Below, in pieces: positions 1 to 7,988 of a stretch of 39,760 nucleotides of DNA (position 1 is its first letter; each line of letters begins with the position of its first letter). The stretch is from DATCJY01 sp036562565 (GTDB lineage Bacteria > Bacteroidota > Bacteroidia > Flavobacteriales_D > Sanyastnellaceae), in NCBI GenBank assembly GCA_036562565.1, contig DATCJY010000092.1:1-39760 (forward strand), read 5' to 3'. The notes under the pieces are model-generated. The model did no database searches. It was not told the DNA's origin and was given only the letters and a program-made list of their open reading frames with translations. The translations under genes and the position numbers were made by a program.

Positions 1-8
1 ACATTTTC

Positions 9-302
9 ATGACATTCAAAGAGATTATTCAAAGCGAAAAACCGGTTCTTATCGACTTCTTTGCAGAGTGGTGTGGCCCATGCCAAACACTGAAACCCAT
101 TCTGGAGGAAGTAAAATCCAAGGTGGGTGACAAAGCCACAATTATCAAAATAGACGTGGACAAGAATCAAATGCTGGCCGCGCAATATCAGGTGCGTGGA
201 GTGCCTACACTGATGCTTTTCAAAAACGGAGAGCTCAAATGGCGCCAATCAGGAGTGCGTCCGGCACATGAGCTGGAACAGGTCATTCAACAACACATTT
301 AA
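9..302 (+). CDS. Thioredoxin
   Basis: Small cytoplasmic-type thioredoxin of 97 residues, close to the family's usual length of about 105. The active site W-C-G-P-C is at residues 21-25 and the cis-proline segment GVPTLMLF follows at about 64-71. No signal peptide is visible, so it should act as a cytosolic dithiol reductant. It starts 8 bases inside the window edge, so its promoter and upstream partners are not visible. A second thioredoxin-containing gene follows after 23 bases in the same direction, suggesting co-transcription. The fold is certain; the redox partner is unknown. Confidence 0.9.
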   Translation: MTFKEIIQSEKPVLIDFFAEWCGPCQTLKPILEEVKSKVGDKATIIKIDVDKNQMLAAQYQVRGVPTLMLFKNGELKWRQSGVRPAHELEQVIQQHI

Positions 303-325
303 GCATTTACTTTTTTCTTTCTGCT

Positions 326-1045
326 ATGAAAAAAATCATTCCGGTCTTCACTACGATGGTAGTGTTGACATTGGCTTCATGTGCCAACAGCACATCCCAA
401 AAACAGGTGAAGTATTCCCTTTTACCCCAAGAGTTTGAGGAGAAGCTGAAGTCATTACCGAAGGCTACCATCATTGATGTACGCACACCAAAGGAATTTG
501 CTGAGGGCTCAATTGAAGGTGCTAAAAACATCAATTGGCAGGATGCGGCTTTCGCTGAGCAAATACAATCGCTGGACAAAAACAAACCGGTATTTGTCTA
601 TTGCCTCGTAGGCGGAAGAAGCGGAGAAGCTGCTGCCCTGATGCGCCAACAAGGTTTTACAGAAGTATATGAGTTGGAAGGAGGCATGATGAAGTGGAAT
701 GCAGCCGGGATGCCCATTCACAATGCATCATCCGAAGGCATGACCAAAGCTGATTTCGATAGGCTCATTCAAAATGAAAAACTTGTTCTGGTAGATTTCT
801 ATGCCGATTGGTGTGGACCATGTAAGAAGATGAAACCTTACCTAGAAGAAATAGCCCGTGACATGAAGGATGTGGTGGTTGTAGAGCGCATCGATGTGGA
901 CGCCAATAAAGCATTGTGTAGGGAAATGGGTGTTTCTGCTCTTCCAGTTCTGATGCTTTATAAAAATGGTGAAGTAGTGTGGATGAAAAACGCACTGGCT
1001 GAGAAAGCAGAGATGGTTGCGGCTATAGCTGCGGCCAAACAATGA
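326..1045 (+). CDS. Rhodanese-thioredoxin fusion lipoprotein
   Basis: This 239-residue protein begins with a lipoprotein signal peptide: a basic start, a hydrophobic stretch and the lipobox LASC with Cys19. It should therefore be exported and lipid-anchored. A rhodanese domain follows (about 33-130) with the CxxGxRS-type loop C93-LVGGRS, so the sulfur-accepting cysteine is present. A complete thioredoxin domain (about 138-239) has W-C-G-P-C at 162-166. The fusion suggests a periplasmic or envelope thiol/persulfide relay, with the thioredoxin domain resolving persulfides formed on the rhodanese cysteine; that role is inferred. It lies 23 bases after the cytosolic thioredoxin gene. Confidence 0.87.
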   Translation: MKKIIPVFTTMVVLTLASCANSTSQKQVKYSLLPQEFEEKLKSLPKATIIDVRTPKEFAEGSIEGAKNINWQDAAFAEQIQSLDKNKPVFVYCLVGGRSGEAAALMRQQGFTEVYELEGGMMKWNAAGMPIHNASSEGMTKADFDRLIQNEKLVLVDFYADWCGPCKKMKPYLEEIARDMKDVVVVERIDVDANKALCREMGVSALPVLMLYKNGEVVWMKNALAEKAEMVAAIAAAKQ

Positions 1046-1063
1046 GTCCTTATAAAAGAACGT

Positions 1064-1096
1064 TCTGGTAAAAGCCTGCGGGCTGCATTACTTTTG
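1064..1096 (+). promoter_or_regulatory. Promoter upstream of the pseudouridine synthase gene
   Basis: A perfect Bacteroidota -7 element, TACTTTTG (TAnnTTTG), lies at 1089-1096, 38 bases before the ATG at 1135. The upstream element is weak: TCTG at 1064-1067, 21 bases away. The position in a 90-base gap after the thioredoxin pair fits a separate transcription unit. Confidence 0.5.
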
Positions 1097-1134
1097 CGCG
1101 TTCAAAAAATATTTACGCAATACGCTGTTTCATC

Positions 1135-2199
1135 ATGCAAAAGCCACGCCTCAATAGCAAAAGCAATTCCTCCGGAAGAAAATCGGGTTCATCCGGTAAG
1201 AAAGACATGGACGCACCCACCGGTTCCAACCGAGGTAAGCGCGGAGCTTCCCGTGAGCGCAGCAATAAATCATCAGAGCCAAAATCATCACGCGGAAAAA
1301 GCACTGAAAAAGGAGGTTATGGCAAAGAGGAGCGTGCTACAAAAGGCGCTGCTTATGGTGGAAAACGTCCTTATGTAGAAAAGCCGGCAAAAGGCTACAA
1401 GGTCATTGACAAGGATGGCAAAGTGCGTTTCAAAAAGACCACTTATCGCAAACCTGTTGAAACAGCTTCCCGCACACCGCGGCAGGAAGGCGAAATGCGC
1501 CTCAACAAATTCCTTGCTCATGCCGGTATTGCCTCCAGAAGAGAAGCTGACCAGTTGATTCAGCTCGGATTGGTGACGGTGAATGGAAAGGTCGTAACCG
1601 AAATGGGTTACAAAGTGAACATTCATACCGATGTAGTGAAATACGATGACAGAAGCCTTCGCCCTGAGAAAATGCGATATGTGTTGCTCAACAAGCCGAA
1701 GGATTACATCACCACCATGGATGATCCGGAAGAACGCAAGACTGTTATGTCATTAGTGAAAGATGCTTGCCCTGAGCGCATCTATCCGGTTGGTCGTCTC
1801 GATCGCATGACGACAGGCTTATTGCTCTTTACCAATGATGGCGAATTGGCCAAAAAACTCACCCATCCACGTTATGGAGTTCAGAAGCTCTATCATGTTG
1901 AGACTGTAGAAAAGGTAAAAGGAACTGACCTTGATGCCATACGCAAAGGAGTAAGACTCGAGGATGGATTGATTGTACCAGATGAGGTAAGCTATGTGAA
2001 TGGCGATCCGCATCAGATTGGTATTAAGATTCACTCCGGTAAAAACCGTGTGGTGCGAAGAATTTTTGAAAAATTCAACTACACCATTAAGAAACTCGAT
2101 CGTGTGATGTTTGCCGGACTTACAAAAAAAGATTTGAGCCGCGGCCGCTATCGTCACTTGACTGAGCAAGAAGTGGCCTTTCTCAAAATGATAAAGTAA
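1135..2199 (+). CDS. 23S rRNA pseudouridine synthase, RluB/RsuA family
   Basis: A 354-residue RsuA-family pseudouridine synthase that isomerises a uridine in ribosomal RNA. Residues 1-118 are a basic, Ser/Gly/Lys/Arg-rich low-complexity extension, probably disordered and RNA-binding. An S4 RNA-binding domain follows at about 121-165 (MRLNKFLAHAGIASRREAD). The catalytic domain carries the signature GRLDRMTTGLL with the catalytic aspartate at 223. Bacteroidota RluB-like proteins often carry such tails, so the length is not alarming. The start at 1135 fits the promoter at 1064-1096; internal starts would shorten the tail. RluB is more likely than RluE or RluF because the S4 domain is present, but the exact target uridine is not provable here. 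Confidence 0.85.
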   Translation: MQKPRLNSKSNSSGRKSGSSGKKDMDAPTGSNRGKRGASRERSNKSSEPKSSRGKSTEKGGYGKEERATKGAAYGGKRPYVEKPAKGYKVIDKDGKVRFKKTTYRKPVETASRTPRQEGEMRLNKFLAHAGIASRREADQLIQLGLVTVNGKVVTEMGYKVNIHTDVVKYDDRSLRPEKMRYVLLNKPKDYITTMDDPEERKTVMSLVKDACPERIYPVGRLDRMTTGLLLFTNDGELAKKLTHPRYGVQKLYHVETVEKVKGTDLDAIRKGVRLEDGLIVPDEVSYVNGDPHQIGIKIHSGKNRVVRRIFEKFNYTIKKLDRVMFAGLTKKDLSRGRYRHLTEQEVAFLKMIK

Positions 2200-2240
2200 A
2201 AAACTACTGTGCCTAATTGGGGTACATAAGCTTGGATAAC

Positions 2241-2272
2241 AAAAAGCCCCGACATCAGTCGGGGCTTTTTTT
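2241..2272. terminator. Bidirectional intrinsic terminator
   Basis: The stem AAAAAGCCCCGAC / GTCGGGGCTTTTT has a four-base loop (ATCA). It lies between the convergent pseudouridine synthase (ends 2199) and acyl-CoA dehydrogenase (ends 2289) genes. U-runs occur on both strands, so it can serve both. Confidence 0.9.
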
Positions 2273-2288
2273 ATGTGTTGCTTTTCAA

Positions 2289-3428
2289 TTAAGCCAATAC
2301 ACTTCTTGAAATAACAATTTTTTGTACTTCGGAAGTACCTTCATAAATCTGGGTGATTTTCGCATCACGCATCAAACGTTCTACGTGGTACTCTTTCACG
2401 TATCCGTATCCACCATGAATTTGGACAGCTTCAACGGTGTGTTTCATGGCCACAGATGATGCATACAATTTAGCCATTGCACTGGCTTGGTCGTAATTCA
2501 TGTGTTGGTCTTTCATCCAAGCAGCTTTGTAAACAAGCAAGCGAGCGGCTTCGATTTCGGTTGCCATATCGGCCAGCTTGAATGCGATAGCTTGGTGTTG
2601 CGAAATTTCTTTACCGAAAGCTTTTCTCTCTTTAGAGTATGCAAGGGCAAGCTCGTATGCACCCGCTGCGATACCCAATGCCTGTGAAGCGATACCGATA
2701 CGACCACCGCTCAAAGTTTTCATAGCGAATTTGAAACCGAAGCCATCTTCGCCAATGCGGTTCGCTTTTGGAACTTTCACATCTTGGAACATCAGCGTGT
2801 GCGTGTCACTACCGCGGATACCCATTTTATTCTCTTTCGGACCAACAGTGAAGCCCTCCATGCCGCGCTCCACAATGAGGCAGTTAATTCCTTTGTGACC
2901 TTTAGCAGGATCTGTCTGAGCCATTACAAGGTAAATGCTGGCACTGCTACCGTTGGTTATCCAGTTTTTAGTACCATTCAAGAGGTAATAATCACCCATG
3001 TCCACAGCTGTAGTGCGCTGTGATGTAGCGTCACTACCGGCTTCCGGCTCTGAAAGGCAGAATGCGCCAATCTTTTCGCCTTTGGCCAACGGCACCAAGT
3101 ATTTCTGCTTTTGTTCCTCTGTACCGAATGTTTCTAACCCCCAGCAAACAAGGGAGTTGTTCACGCTCATACAAACCGACACAGAAGCATCTACCTTAGA
3201 AATTTCCTCCATGGCAATTACGTAGCTCAATGTATCCATACCGCTACCGCCATATTTTGGGTCTACCATGATACCCATGAAACCGAGTTCACCCAGCTGC
3301 TTGATTTCAGCTGCGGGGAAGATTTGTTTCTCATCGCGTTCGATAACGCCTGGCTTCAATACATTTTGAGCAAACTCGCGCGCTGCCTGCTGCACCGCTT
3401 TATGCTCTTCAGTTAATTCAAAATTCAT
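2289..3428 (-). CDS. Acyl-CoA dehydrogenase (short/medium-chain type)
   Basis: FAD-dependent acyl-CoA dehydrogenase of 379 residues that makes the trans-2-enoyl-CoA in the first step of beta-oxidation. The N-terminal helical domain starts MNFELTEEHKAVQQAAREFA. The middle beta domain has the substrate-loop motif CLSEPEAGSD, and the C-terminal domain has the IYEGTSE segment with the usual catalytic glutamate. The reading frame extends 18 codons upstream, but the start at 3428 matches the family N-terminus, and a promoter at 3454-3483 would overlap the longer form. It stands alone, divergent from the ATP synthase operon and far from the fad cluster at 30128-36350. Chain length or branched-chain specificity cannot be read off. 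Confidence 0.9.
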   Translation of the reverse strand: MNFELTEEHKAVQQAAREFAQNVLKPGVIERDEKQIFPAAEIKQLGELGFMGIMVDPKYGGSGMDTLSYVIAMEEISKVDASVSVCMSVNNSLVCWGLETFGTEEQKQKYLVPLAKGEKIGAFCLSEPEAGSDATSQRTTAVDMGDYYLLNGTKNWITNGSSASIYLVMAQTDPAKGHKGINCLIVERGMEGFTVGPKENKMGIRGSDTHTLMFQDVKVPKANRIGEDGFGFKFAMKTLSGGRIGIASQALGIAAGAYELALAYSKERKAFGKEISQHQAIAFKLADMATEIEAARLLVYKAAWMKDQHMNYDQASAMAKLYASSVAMKHTVEAVQIHGGYGYVKEYHVERLMRDAKITQIYEGTSEVQKIVISRSVLA

Positions 3429-3453
3429 GGTGATACTATAATTATTGGGGTGG

Positions 3454-3483
3454 CGAAAGTAACGTGAAGCTCGGATTTTCAAA
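3454..3483 (-). promoter_or_regulatory. Promoter of the acyl-CoA dehydrogenase gene
   Basis: Read on the minus strand: TTTG (3483-3480), an 18-base spacer, then TACTTTCG (3461-3454). This is the TTTG/TAnnTTTG pattern with one change (TTCG). It ends 25 bases before the ATG at 3428. Confidence 0.6.
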
Positions 3484-3553
3484 AAACTAAATTCATGGAA
3501 GTCCTCACTTCCCTAAGGACTAAAAAAAAGTATGCGAAAAAACGCATTACCTC

Positions 3554-3584
3554 TTTGTACAACTCGGTTGTGTACATACTTTTG
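3554..3584 (+). promoter_or_regulatory. Promoter of the ATP synthase operon
   Basis: TTTG (3554-3557), a 19-base spacer and TACTTTTG (3577-3584) match the Bacteroidota housekeeping consensus exactly. Transcription should begin near 3590, which rules out the upstream in-frame start at 3495 and supports the ATG at 3612 for atpB. The spacer contains an imperfect palindrome (see findings). Confidence 0.78.
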
Positions 3585-3611
3585 CCGCGCATTTTTCGAA
3601 GCACAACTATA

Positions 3612-4805
3612 ATGGATTTAGCAGCAAAAACCACGTCATACAAGGCTTTTCAGAGTTTTGGAGCATTTATTCTTACTGCTTTGATGATGGTTTTTTCTCT
3701 TTCTGCCTCTGCTTCTGAAGGGGAAGAAGAGAAGTTCAAGGCCGGAGATATGATTATGCATCACATCGCGGATGCACACCAAATACATATTATTGGTAAA
3801 ATCCATATTCCTCTTCCCGTTATTCTGTGGCATGATGGCAAGTTGGATGTTTTCTCCTCCAGCAAGTTCTGGGATGGATATGACAGCCATGGCCACCTTC
3901 AGTTCAAGCCTTATACAGCGGCTTCCGGTATTACTTATGTAAACCACCACGAAACCATTGAAATTGTAGATCCAAGCAATCACATCAGCTCTGCTGATGA
4001 AGTAATTGCAGATAGTCTTGCTCAACATGTAAATGCACATCATGCTGCTGTGCACGCCCATGACCATGAGCCGGTGCTTCCGATGGACTTCTCCATCACC
4101 AAGTCGGTTTTCGGTATGTTCTTGGTGTTGGCCATCATGTTGTGGATTTTCATCAGCGTTGCTAAAGCGTATAAGAAACGCCAAGGGCAAGCTCCTAAAG
4201 GGTTGCAAAACGCATTGGAACCATTCATTCTATTTATTCGTGATGAGGTAGCCATCCCTTCAATGGGTAAGAAGAAAGCAAATAAGTATTTGCCATTCTT
4301 GCTGACAGTGTTCTTCTTCATTTGGTTGTGTAACATGCTAGGATTGATTCCATTTATCGGTGGATTCAACGTTACAGGTACCTTGGGAGTAACACTCGTT
4401 TTGGCGACTTTCGTATTCTTGATTACCACTTTCAGCGGAAATGCACACTACTGGGGTCATATCTTCTGGCCTCCGGGTGTTCCACTTCCAATCAAGTTCA
4501 TTCTCGTGCCGATTGAAGTGTTGAGCATCTTCATCAAACCGGCCGTATTGATGATTCGTTTGACAGCGAACATCACCGCAGGTCACATCTTGATTCTTGC
4601 GTTTGTGAGCTTGGTAATGATTTTTGGACAAAACAGCGCTGTTGCCGGTTACGGTGTAGGTATTGGGGCAGTGTTGTTCATGACCTTTATGTTTTGCTTG
4701 GAATTATTGGTAGCCTTCCTTCAGGCATATGTGTTCACGCTTTTGACAGCACTCTACTTTGGAGATGCGACTCAGGAGCACCACCACGAGGAAGCTCACC
4801 ACTAA
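3612..4805 (+). CDS. atpB: ATP synthase F0 subunit a
   Basis: Membrane subunit a of the F-type ATP synthase, which forms the proton half-channels beside the c-ring. The 397-residue product is longer than the E. coli protein (about 270) because of an N-terminal extension. That extension has a signal-peptide-like segment (about 12-35, ending ASAS) and a histidine-rich periplasmic stretch (140-152), as is common in Bacteroidota. Multiple membrane helices follow from about 164. The essential arginine is R316 in MIRLTANITAGH, and the last helix has ELLVAFLQAYVFTLL. The C-terminus is His/Glu-rich. The frame is open back to 3495, but the promoter at 3554-3584 lies inside that extension. It is the first gene of atpBEFHAG; no atpI is seen before it. 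Confidence 0.95.
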   Translation: MDLAAKTTSYKAFQSFGAFILTALMMVFSLSASASEGEEEKFKAGDMIMHHIADAHQIHIIGKIHIPLPVILWHDGKLDVFSSSKFWDGYDSHGHLQFKPYTAASGITYVNHHETIEIVDPSNHISSADEVIADSLAQHVNAHHAAVHAHDHEPVLPMDFSITKSVFGMFLVLAIMLWIFISVAKAYKKRQGQAPKGLQNALEPFILFIRDEVAIPSMGKKKANKYLPFLLTVFFFIWLCNMLGLIPFIGGFNVTGTLGVTLVLATFVFLITTFSGNAHYWGHIFWPPGVPLPIKFILVPIEVLSIFIKPAVLMIRLTANITAGHILILAFVSLVMIFGQNSAVAGYGVGIGAVLFMTFMFCLELLVAFLQAYVFTLLTALYFGDATQEHHHEEAHH

Positions 4806-4856
4806 TTGTTTTATAGTTACGCATTTTTTTAAAAACCATATAATAAATACAACAAA

Positions 4857-5111
4857 ATGGAATTACTTATGACTCTCCTTCAGGTTGCTGGAGAATCCCT
4901 TATTCACAAAGGTTTAGCTGCTATTGGTGCTGGTCTTTCTGCTGTAGCTGCAGGTATCGGTGTTGGTCGTATCGGAAGTTCTGCTCTTGAGTCTATGGCT
5001 CGTCAGCCAGAAGCTTCTGGTGATCTTCGTGCGAACATGATTGTTGCTGCGGCTCTTGTTGAAGGGGTTGCTCTTTTCGCAGTAATCGTGTGCCTTTTGG
5101 TTGCACTATAA
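4857..5111 (+). CDS. atpE: ATP synthase F0 subunit c
   Basis: Eighty-four-residue c-ring subunit with two membrane helices joined by the polar loop R49-Q50-P51. The ion-binding carboxylate is E69 in helix 2 (AALVEGVALF). The residues after it are Gly-Val rather than the Ser/Thr-type ligands of sodium-coupled rings, so proton coupling is inferred. It follows atpB after 51 bases. Confidence 0.95.
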   Translation: MELLMTLLQVAGESLIHKGLAAIGAGLSAVAAGIGVGRIGSSALESMARQPEASGDLRANMIVAAALVEGVALFAVIVCLLVAL

Positions 5112-5149
5112 GGAATTATTTCTCAAACATTTTTTAGAAAACCCGGACA

Positions 5150-5659
5150 ATGGTTTTACTCAGCAATCCTTTGTTAAGTGTGTCAGTGGGCACAGTGTTT
5201 TGGGCGTCTGTGGCGTTCCTGATTGTGCTCTTCTTGTTGTTCAAGTTCGCCTGGAAACCGATTCTCCAGTCATTGGAAGAACGTTCTAACAGCATTGATA
5301 ATGCGTTGAACGAAGCTGCCCGTGCTAGAGAAGAGATTACCAAATTGCAAGCCGGCAACGAGCAATTGCTCCGTCAGGCTCGCGATGAGCGCGATGCTAT
5401 CCTTAACGAGGCGAAGGCTATGAAAGAAAGCATCATCAGCGAGGCGCGTGAAAAAGCGCAAGCAGATGCTGCTCGAATTATGGCTGCAGCTCGTATGGAA
5501 ATTGACAATCAGAAAAAAGCTGCTATCACAGAGTTGAAAAACCAAGTAGCTACTCTCAGCATTGAAATTGCTGAAAAGCTCACTCGTGAAAAGCTTTCTG
5601 ATGCCGATAAACAAAAGGCGCTGAACGAATCATTGATTGCTGATATCAAAGCGAATTAA
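5150..5659 (+). CDS. atpF: ATP synthase F0 subunit b
   Basis: Peripheral-stalk subunit b of 169 residues. One membrane helix (about 14-36) is followed by a long charged coiled coil rich in Ala, Glu, Arg and Lys that reaches up to the F1 head. Length and layout are typical. It lies 38 bases after atpE and 2 bases before atpH. Confidence 0.93.
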   Translation: MVLLSNPLLSVSVGTVFWASVAFLIVLFLLFKFAWKPILQSLEERSNSIDNALNEAARAREEITKLQAGNEQLLRQARDERDAILNEAKAMKESIISEAREKAQADAARIMAAARMEIDNQKKAAITELKNQVATLSIEIAEKLTREKLSDADKQKALNESLIADIKAN

Positions 5660-5661
5660 TT

Positions 5662-6219
5662 ATGGCAGGAAATAGATTAGCATCGCGTTATGCCAAGTCC
5701 TTGCTCGACCTTACGGTGGAGAAAGGAATGTTGGATGCCGTGCAGGCAGATATGCTTGTAGTGGATGCTGCCATTGAAGGCAGCCGCGAGTTGCAATTGT
5801 TGCTTTCCAGCCCCACCATTAAAGCTGATAAGAAAAACGCTATCCTTACCGCAATTTTCAACGGCAAGGTGAGTGAACTTACAATGAGCTTCATCACGCT
5901 TCTCACCCGTAAAGGAAGAGAAAGTGCTCTGAAAGCCGTGGTAAGCAGCTTTATTGACCAAGTAAGAACTTACAAGGGAATTGTGCTTGCTGAAGTTACT
6001 TCAGCCGTGGCACTTGATGAAGCAACGCTTCAAAAAGTACACGCCATCGCAGCACAACTTGCCGGTAAGCAAATCGAACTGGTACAGAAGATTGATAGCG
6101 CTTTGATAGGTGGGTTTATCTTAAGAGTGGGCGACAAACAGGTGGATCAATCGGTGTTTGGCAAAATTAAATCTCTCAAGAGAGAGTTTGCCGAGAACCC
6201 GTATGTTCCTGAGTTATAA
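5662..6219 (+). CDS. atpH: ATP synthase F1 subunit delta
   Basis: Subunit delta (OSCP-like) of 185 residues that links the peripheral stalk to the alpha subunits. It has the N-terminal helical domain (NRLASRYAKSLLDLTVEKG) and the conserved C-terminal segment in which GGFILRVGDKQVDQSV precedes the last helix. It starts 2 bases after the atpF stop, consistent with translational coupling. A terminator-like hairpin at 6231-6268 follows. Confidence 0.93.
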   Translation: MAGNRLASRYAKSLLDLTVEKGMLDAVQADMLVVDAAIEGSRELQLLLSSPTIKADKKNAILTAIFNGKVSELTMSFITLLTRKGRESALKAVVSSFIDQVRTYKGIVLAEVTSAVALDEATLQKVHAIAAQLAGKQIELVQKIDSALIGGFILRVGDKQVDQSVFGKIKSLKREFAENPYVPEL

Positions 6220-6230
6220 TTTAGATATTT

Positions 6231-6268
6231 GAAGGAAAGGGTCACAGCGCCCTTTTCCTTCAGTTTTT
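6231..6268 (+). terminator. Terminator-like hairpin between atpH and atpA
   Basis: The stem GAAGGAAAGGG (6231-6241) pairs with CCCTTTTCCTTC (6250-6261) with one bulged T and an eight-base loop. AGTTTTTATT follows. It sits inside the operon, so it may give partial termination or mark an RNA end rather than fully stop transcription. Confidence 0.6.
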
Positions 6269-6340
6269 ATTACAAAAACATTTTTCGTCATCGCTTTCCG
6301 ATGAGGAGTGGCGATGGTGTAATCAGTTAAACACAAAACA

Positions 6341-7918
6341 ATGGCAGAAGTAAAACCTGCAGAAATTTCCAACATACTGCGCGAGCAGTTGGCCGGAGTA
6401 AAGTCTGAAGCAGAGCTTCAGGAAGTAGGTACCATCCTATCGGTAGGTGATGGTATTGCTCGTATTTACGGTCTTTCCAATGTACAGTCCGGTGAGCTCA
6501 TCGAGTTTGAAAACGGTGTACGTGGTATCGTATTGAACCTGGAAGAGGACAACGTGGGTGCTGTATTGCTCGGTCCTAGCGGTGACCTCAAAGAAGGCGC
6601 TGTTGCAAAACGTACCAAACGTATTGCATCTATCATGGCCGGTGAAGGTTTGCTAGGTCGTGTAGTTAACACCCTCGGTGAACCAATCGATGGTAAAGGC
6701 CCTATCAAAGGTGAGCTTTTTGAAATGCCACTTGAGCGTAAAGCTCCTGGTGTTATCTACCGTCAGCCGGTAAACGAGCCATTGCAAACTGGTATCCGCG
6801 CTATCGATGCGATGATTCCGGTGGGTCGTGGCCAACGTGAGTTGATCATCGGTGACCGCCAAACCGGTAAAACTACTGTGGCTATTGATACCATTATCAA
6901 CCAAAAAGAATTTTACGATAAAGGCGAACCCGTTTATTGTATCTATGTAGCAGTAGGTCAAAAAGGTTCTACCGTGGCCGGTATTGTGAAGACACTCGAA
7001 GAAAACGGTGCCATGGATTACACTGTAGTAGTTAGCGCTACTGCTTCTGATCCGGCTCCACTTCAGTTCTACGCACCATTTGCCGGTTGCGCTATCGGTG
7101 AATACTTCCGCGACACAGGTCGTCCGGCTTTGATTGTTTATGATGACTTGTCTAAGCAAGCAGTTGCATACCGTGAGGTATCACTTCTTCTTCGCAGACC
7201 ACCGGGACGTGAAGCTTATCCTGGTGACGTGTTCTACTTGCACAGTCGTCTGCTAGAGCGTGCAGCTAAAATCAACGCTACTCAATCCGTGGCTGAAAAA
7301 ATGAACGACCTTCCGGCTTCATTGAAAGGCAAAGTGAGAGGTGGTGGTTCATTGACTGCACTTCCAATCATCGAAACTCAAGCTGGTGACGTATCCGCAT
7401 ATATTCCTACCAACGTAATCTCCATTACCGATGGCCAGATCTTCTTGGAGAAAAACTTGTTCGATAGCGGTGTGCGTCCTGCAATCAACGTGGGTATCAG
7501 CGTGAGCCGCGTAGGTGGTAACGCTCAAATCAAATCCATGAAGAAAGTAGCCGGTACATTGAAGCTTGACCAAGCACAGTTCCGTGAATTGGAAGCCTTC
7601 GCTAAGTTCGGTTCTGACCTTGATGAGTCTACCAAGTTCGTACTTGAAAAAGGACGCAGAAACGTAGAAATCCTCAAACAAGGTATCAACCAACCGATGA
7701 GCGTTGAAAAGCAAGTAGCGATTATCTACTGCGGTACCAAAGGATTGCTCGCAAAAGTTCCTGTAGAGAGCGTAAAGAAATTTGAGGAAGATTACCTCAA
7801 CTACCTTGAACTCAACCACAAGGATACTTTGAATGCAATCGCGGCAGGAAAAATCGATGACTCTATCACTTCGGTGTTGGATAAAGTAGCGAAAGAACTC
7901 ACTGCTCGTTACAACTAA
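6341..7918 (+). CDS. atpA: ATP synthase F1 subunit alpha
   Basis: Alpha subunit of 525 residues, which forms the non-catalytic nucleotide sites of the alpha3-beta3 hexamer. The Walker A motif GDRQTGKT is at 171-178, the Walker B region ALIVYDDLSKQ ends near 273, VISITDGQIFLE is at 359-370, and the arginine finger is R390 in ISVSRVGG. Full length. It lies 121 bases after atpH, the widest gap in the operon, and that gap carries a terminator-like hairpin. The beta and epsilon genes do not follow, so they must be elsewhere, as in many Bacteroidota. Confidence 0.97.
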   Translation: MAEVKPAEISNILREQLAGVKSEAELQEVGTILSVGDGIARIYGLSNVQSGELIEFENGVRGIVLNLEEDNVGAVLLGPSGDLKEGAVAKRTKRIASIMAGEGLLGRVVNTLGEPIDGKGPIKGELFEMPLERKAPGVIYRQPVNEPLQTGIRAIDAMIPVGRGQRELIIGDRQTGKTTVAIDTIINQKEFYDKGEPVYCIYVAVGQKGSTVAGIVKTLEENGAMDYTVVVSATASDPAPLQFYAPFAGCAIGEYFRDTGRPALIVYDDLSKQAVAYREVSLLLRRPPGREAYPGDVFYLHSRLLERAAKINATQSVAEKMNDLPASLKGKVRGGGSLTALPIIETQAGDVSAYIPTNVISITDGQIFLEKNLFDSGVRPAINVGISVSRVGGNAQIKSMKKVAGTLKLDQAQFRELEAFAKFGSDLDESTKFVLEKGRRNVEILKQGINQPMSVEKQVAIIYCGTKGLLAKVPVESVKKFEEDYLNYLELNHKDTLNAIAAGKIDDSITSVLDKVAKELTARYN

Positions 7919-7932
7919 GAAATAAGAATTAA

Positions 7933-7980
7933 GCAGAAGGAGTGCTCACTCAACTGAAAGTACTTCCTTCTGCCTTTTTA
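7933..7980 (+). terminator. Terminator-like hairpin between atpA and atpG
   Basis: GCAGAAGGAGT (7933-7943) pairs with ACTTCCTTCTGC (7962-7973) with one bulged T, and CTTTTTATA follows. It is the same design as the hairpin before atpA: a purine-rich 5' arm, a bulged T in the 3' arm and a short U-run. Its U-run ends about nine bases before the atpG ATG. Confidence 0.6.
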
Positions 7981-7988
7981 TACACAGA

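Noticed and set aside
3495..3611. Longer N-terminus for ATP synthase subunit a
   Set aside because: The extension overlaps a consensus promoter at 3554-3584 and does not look like subunit a; the ATG at 3612 fits the signal-peptide-like start.
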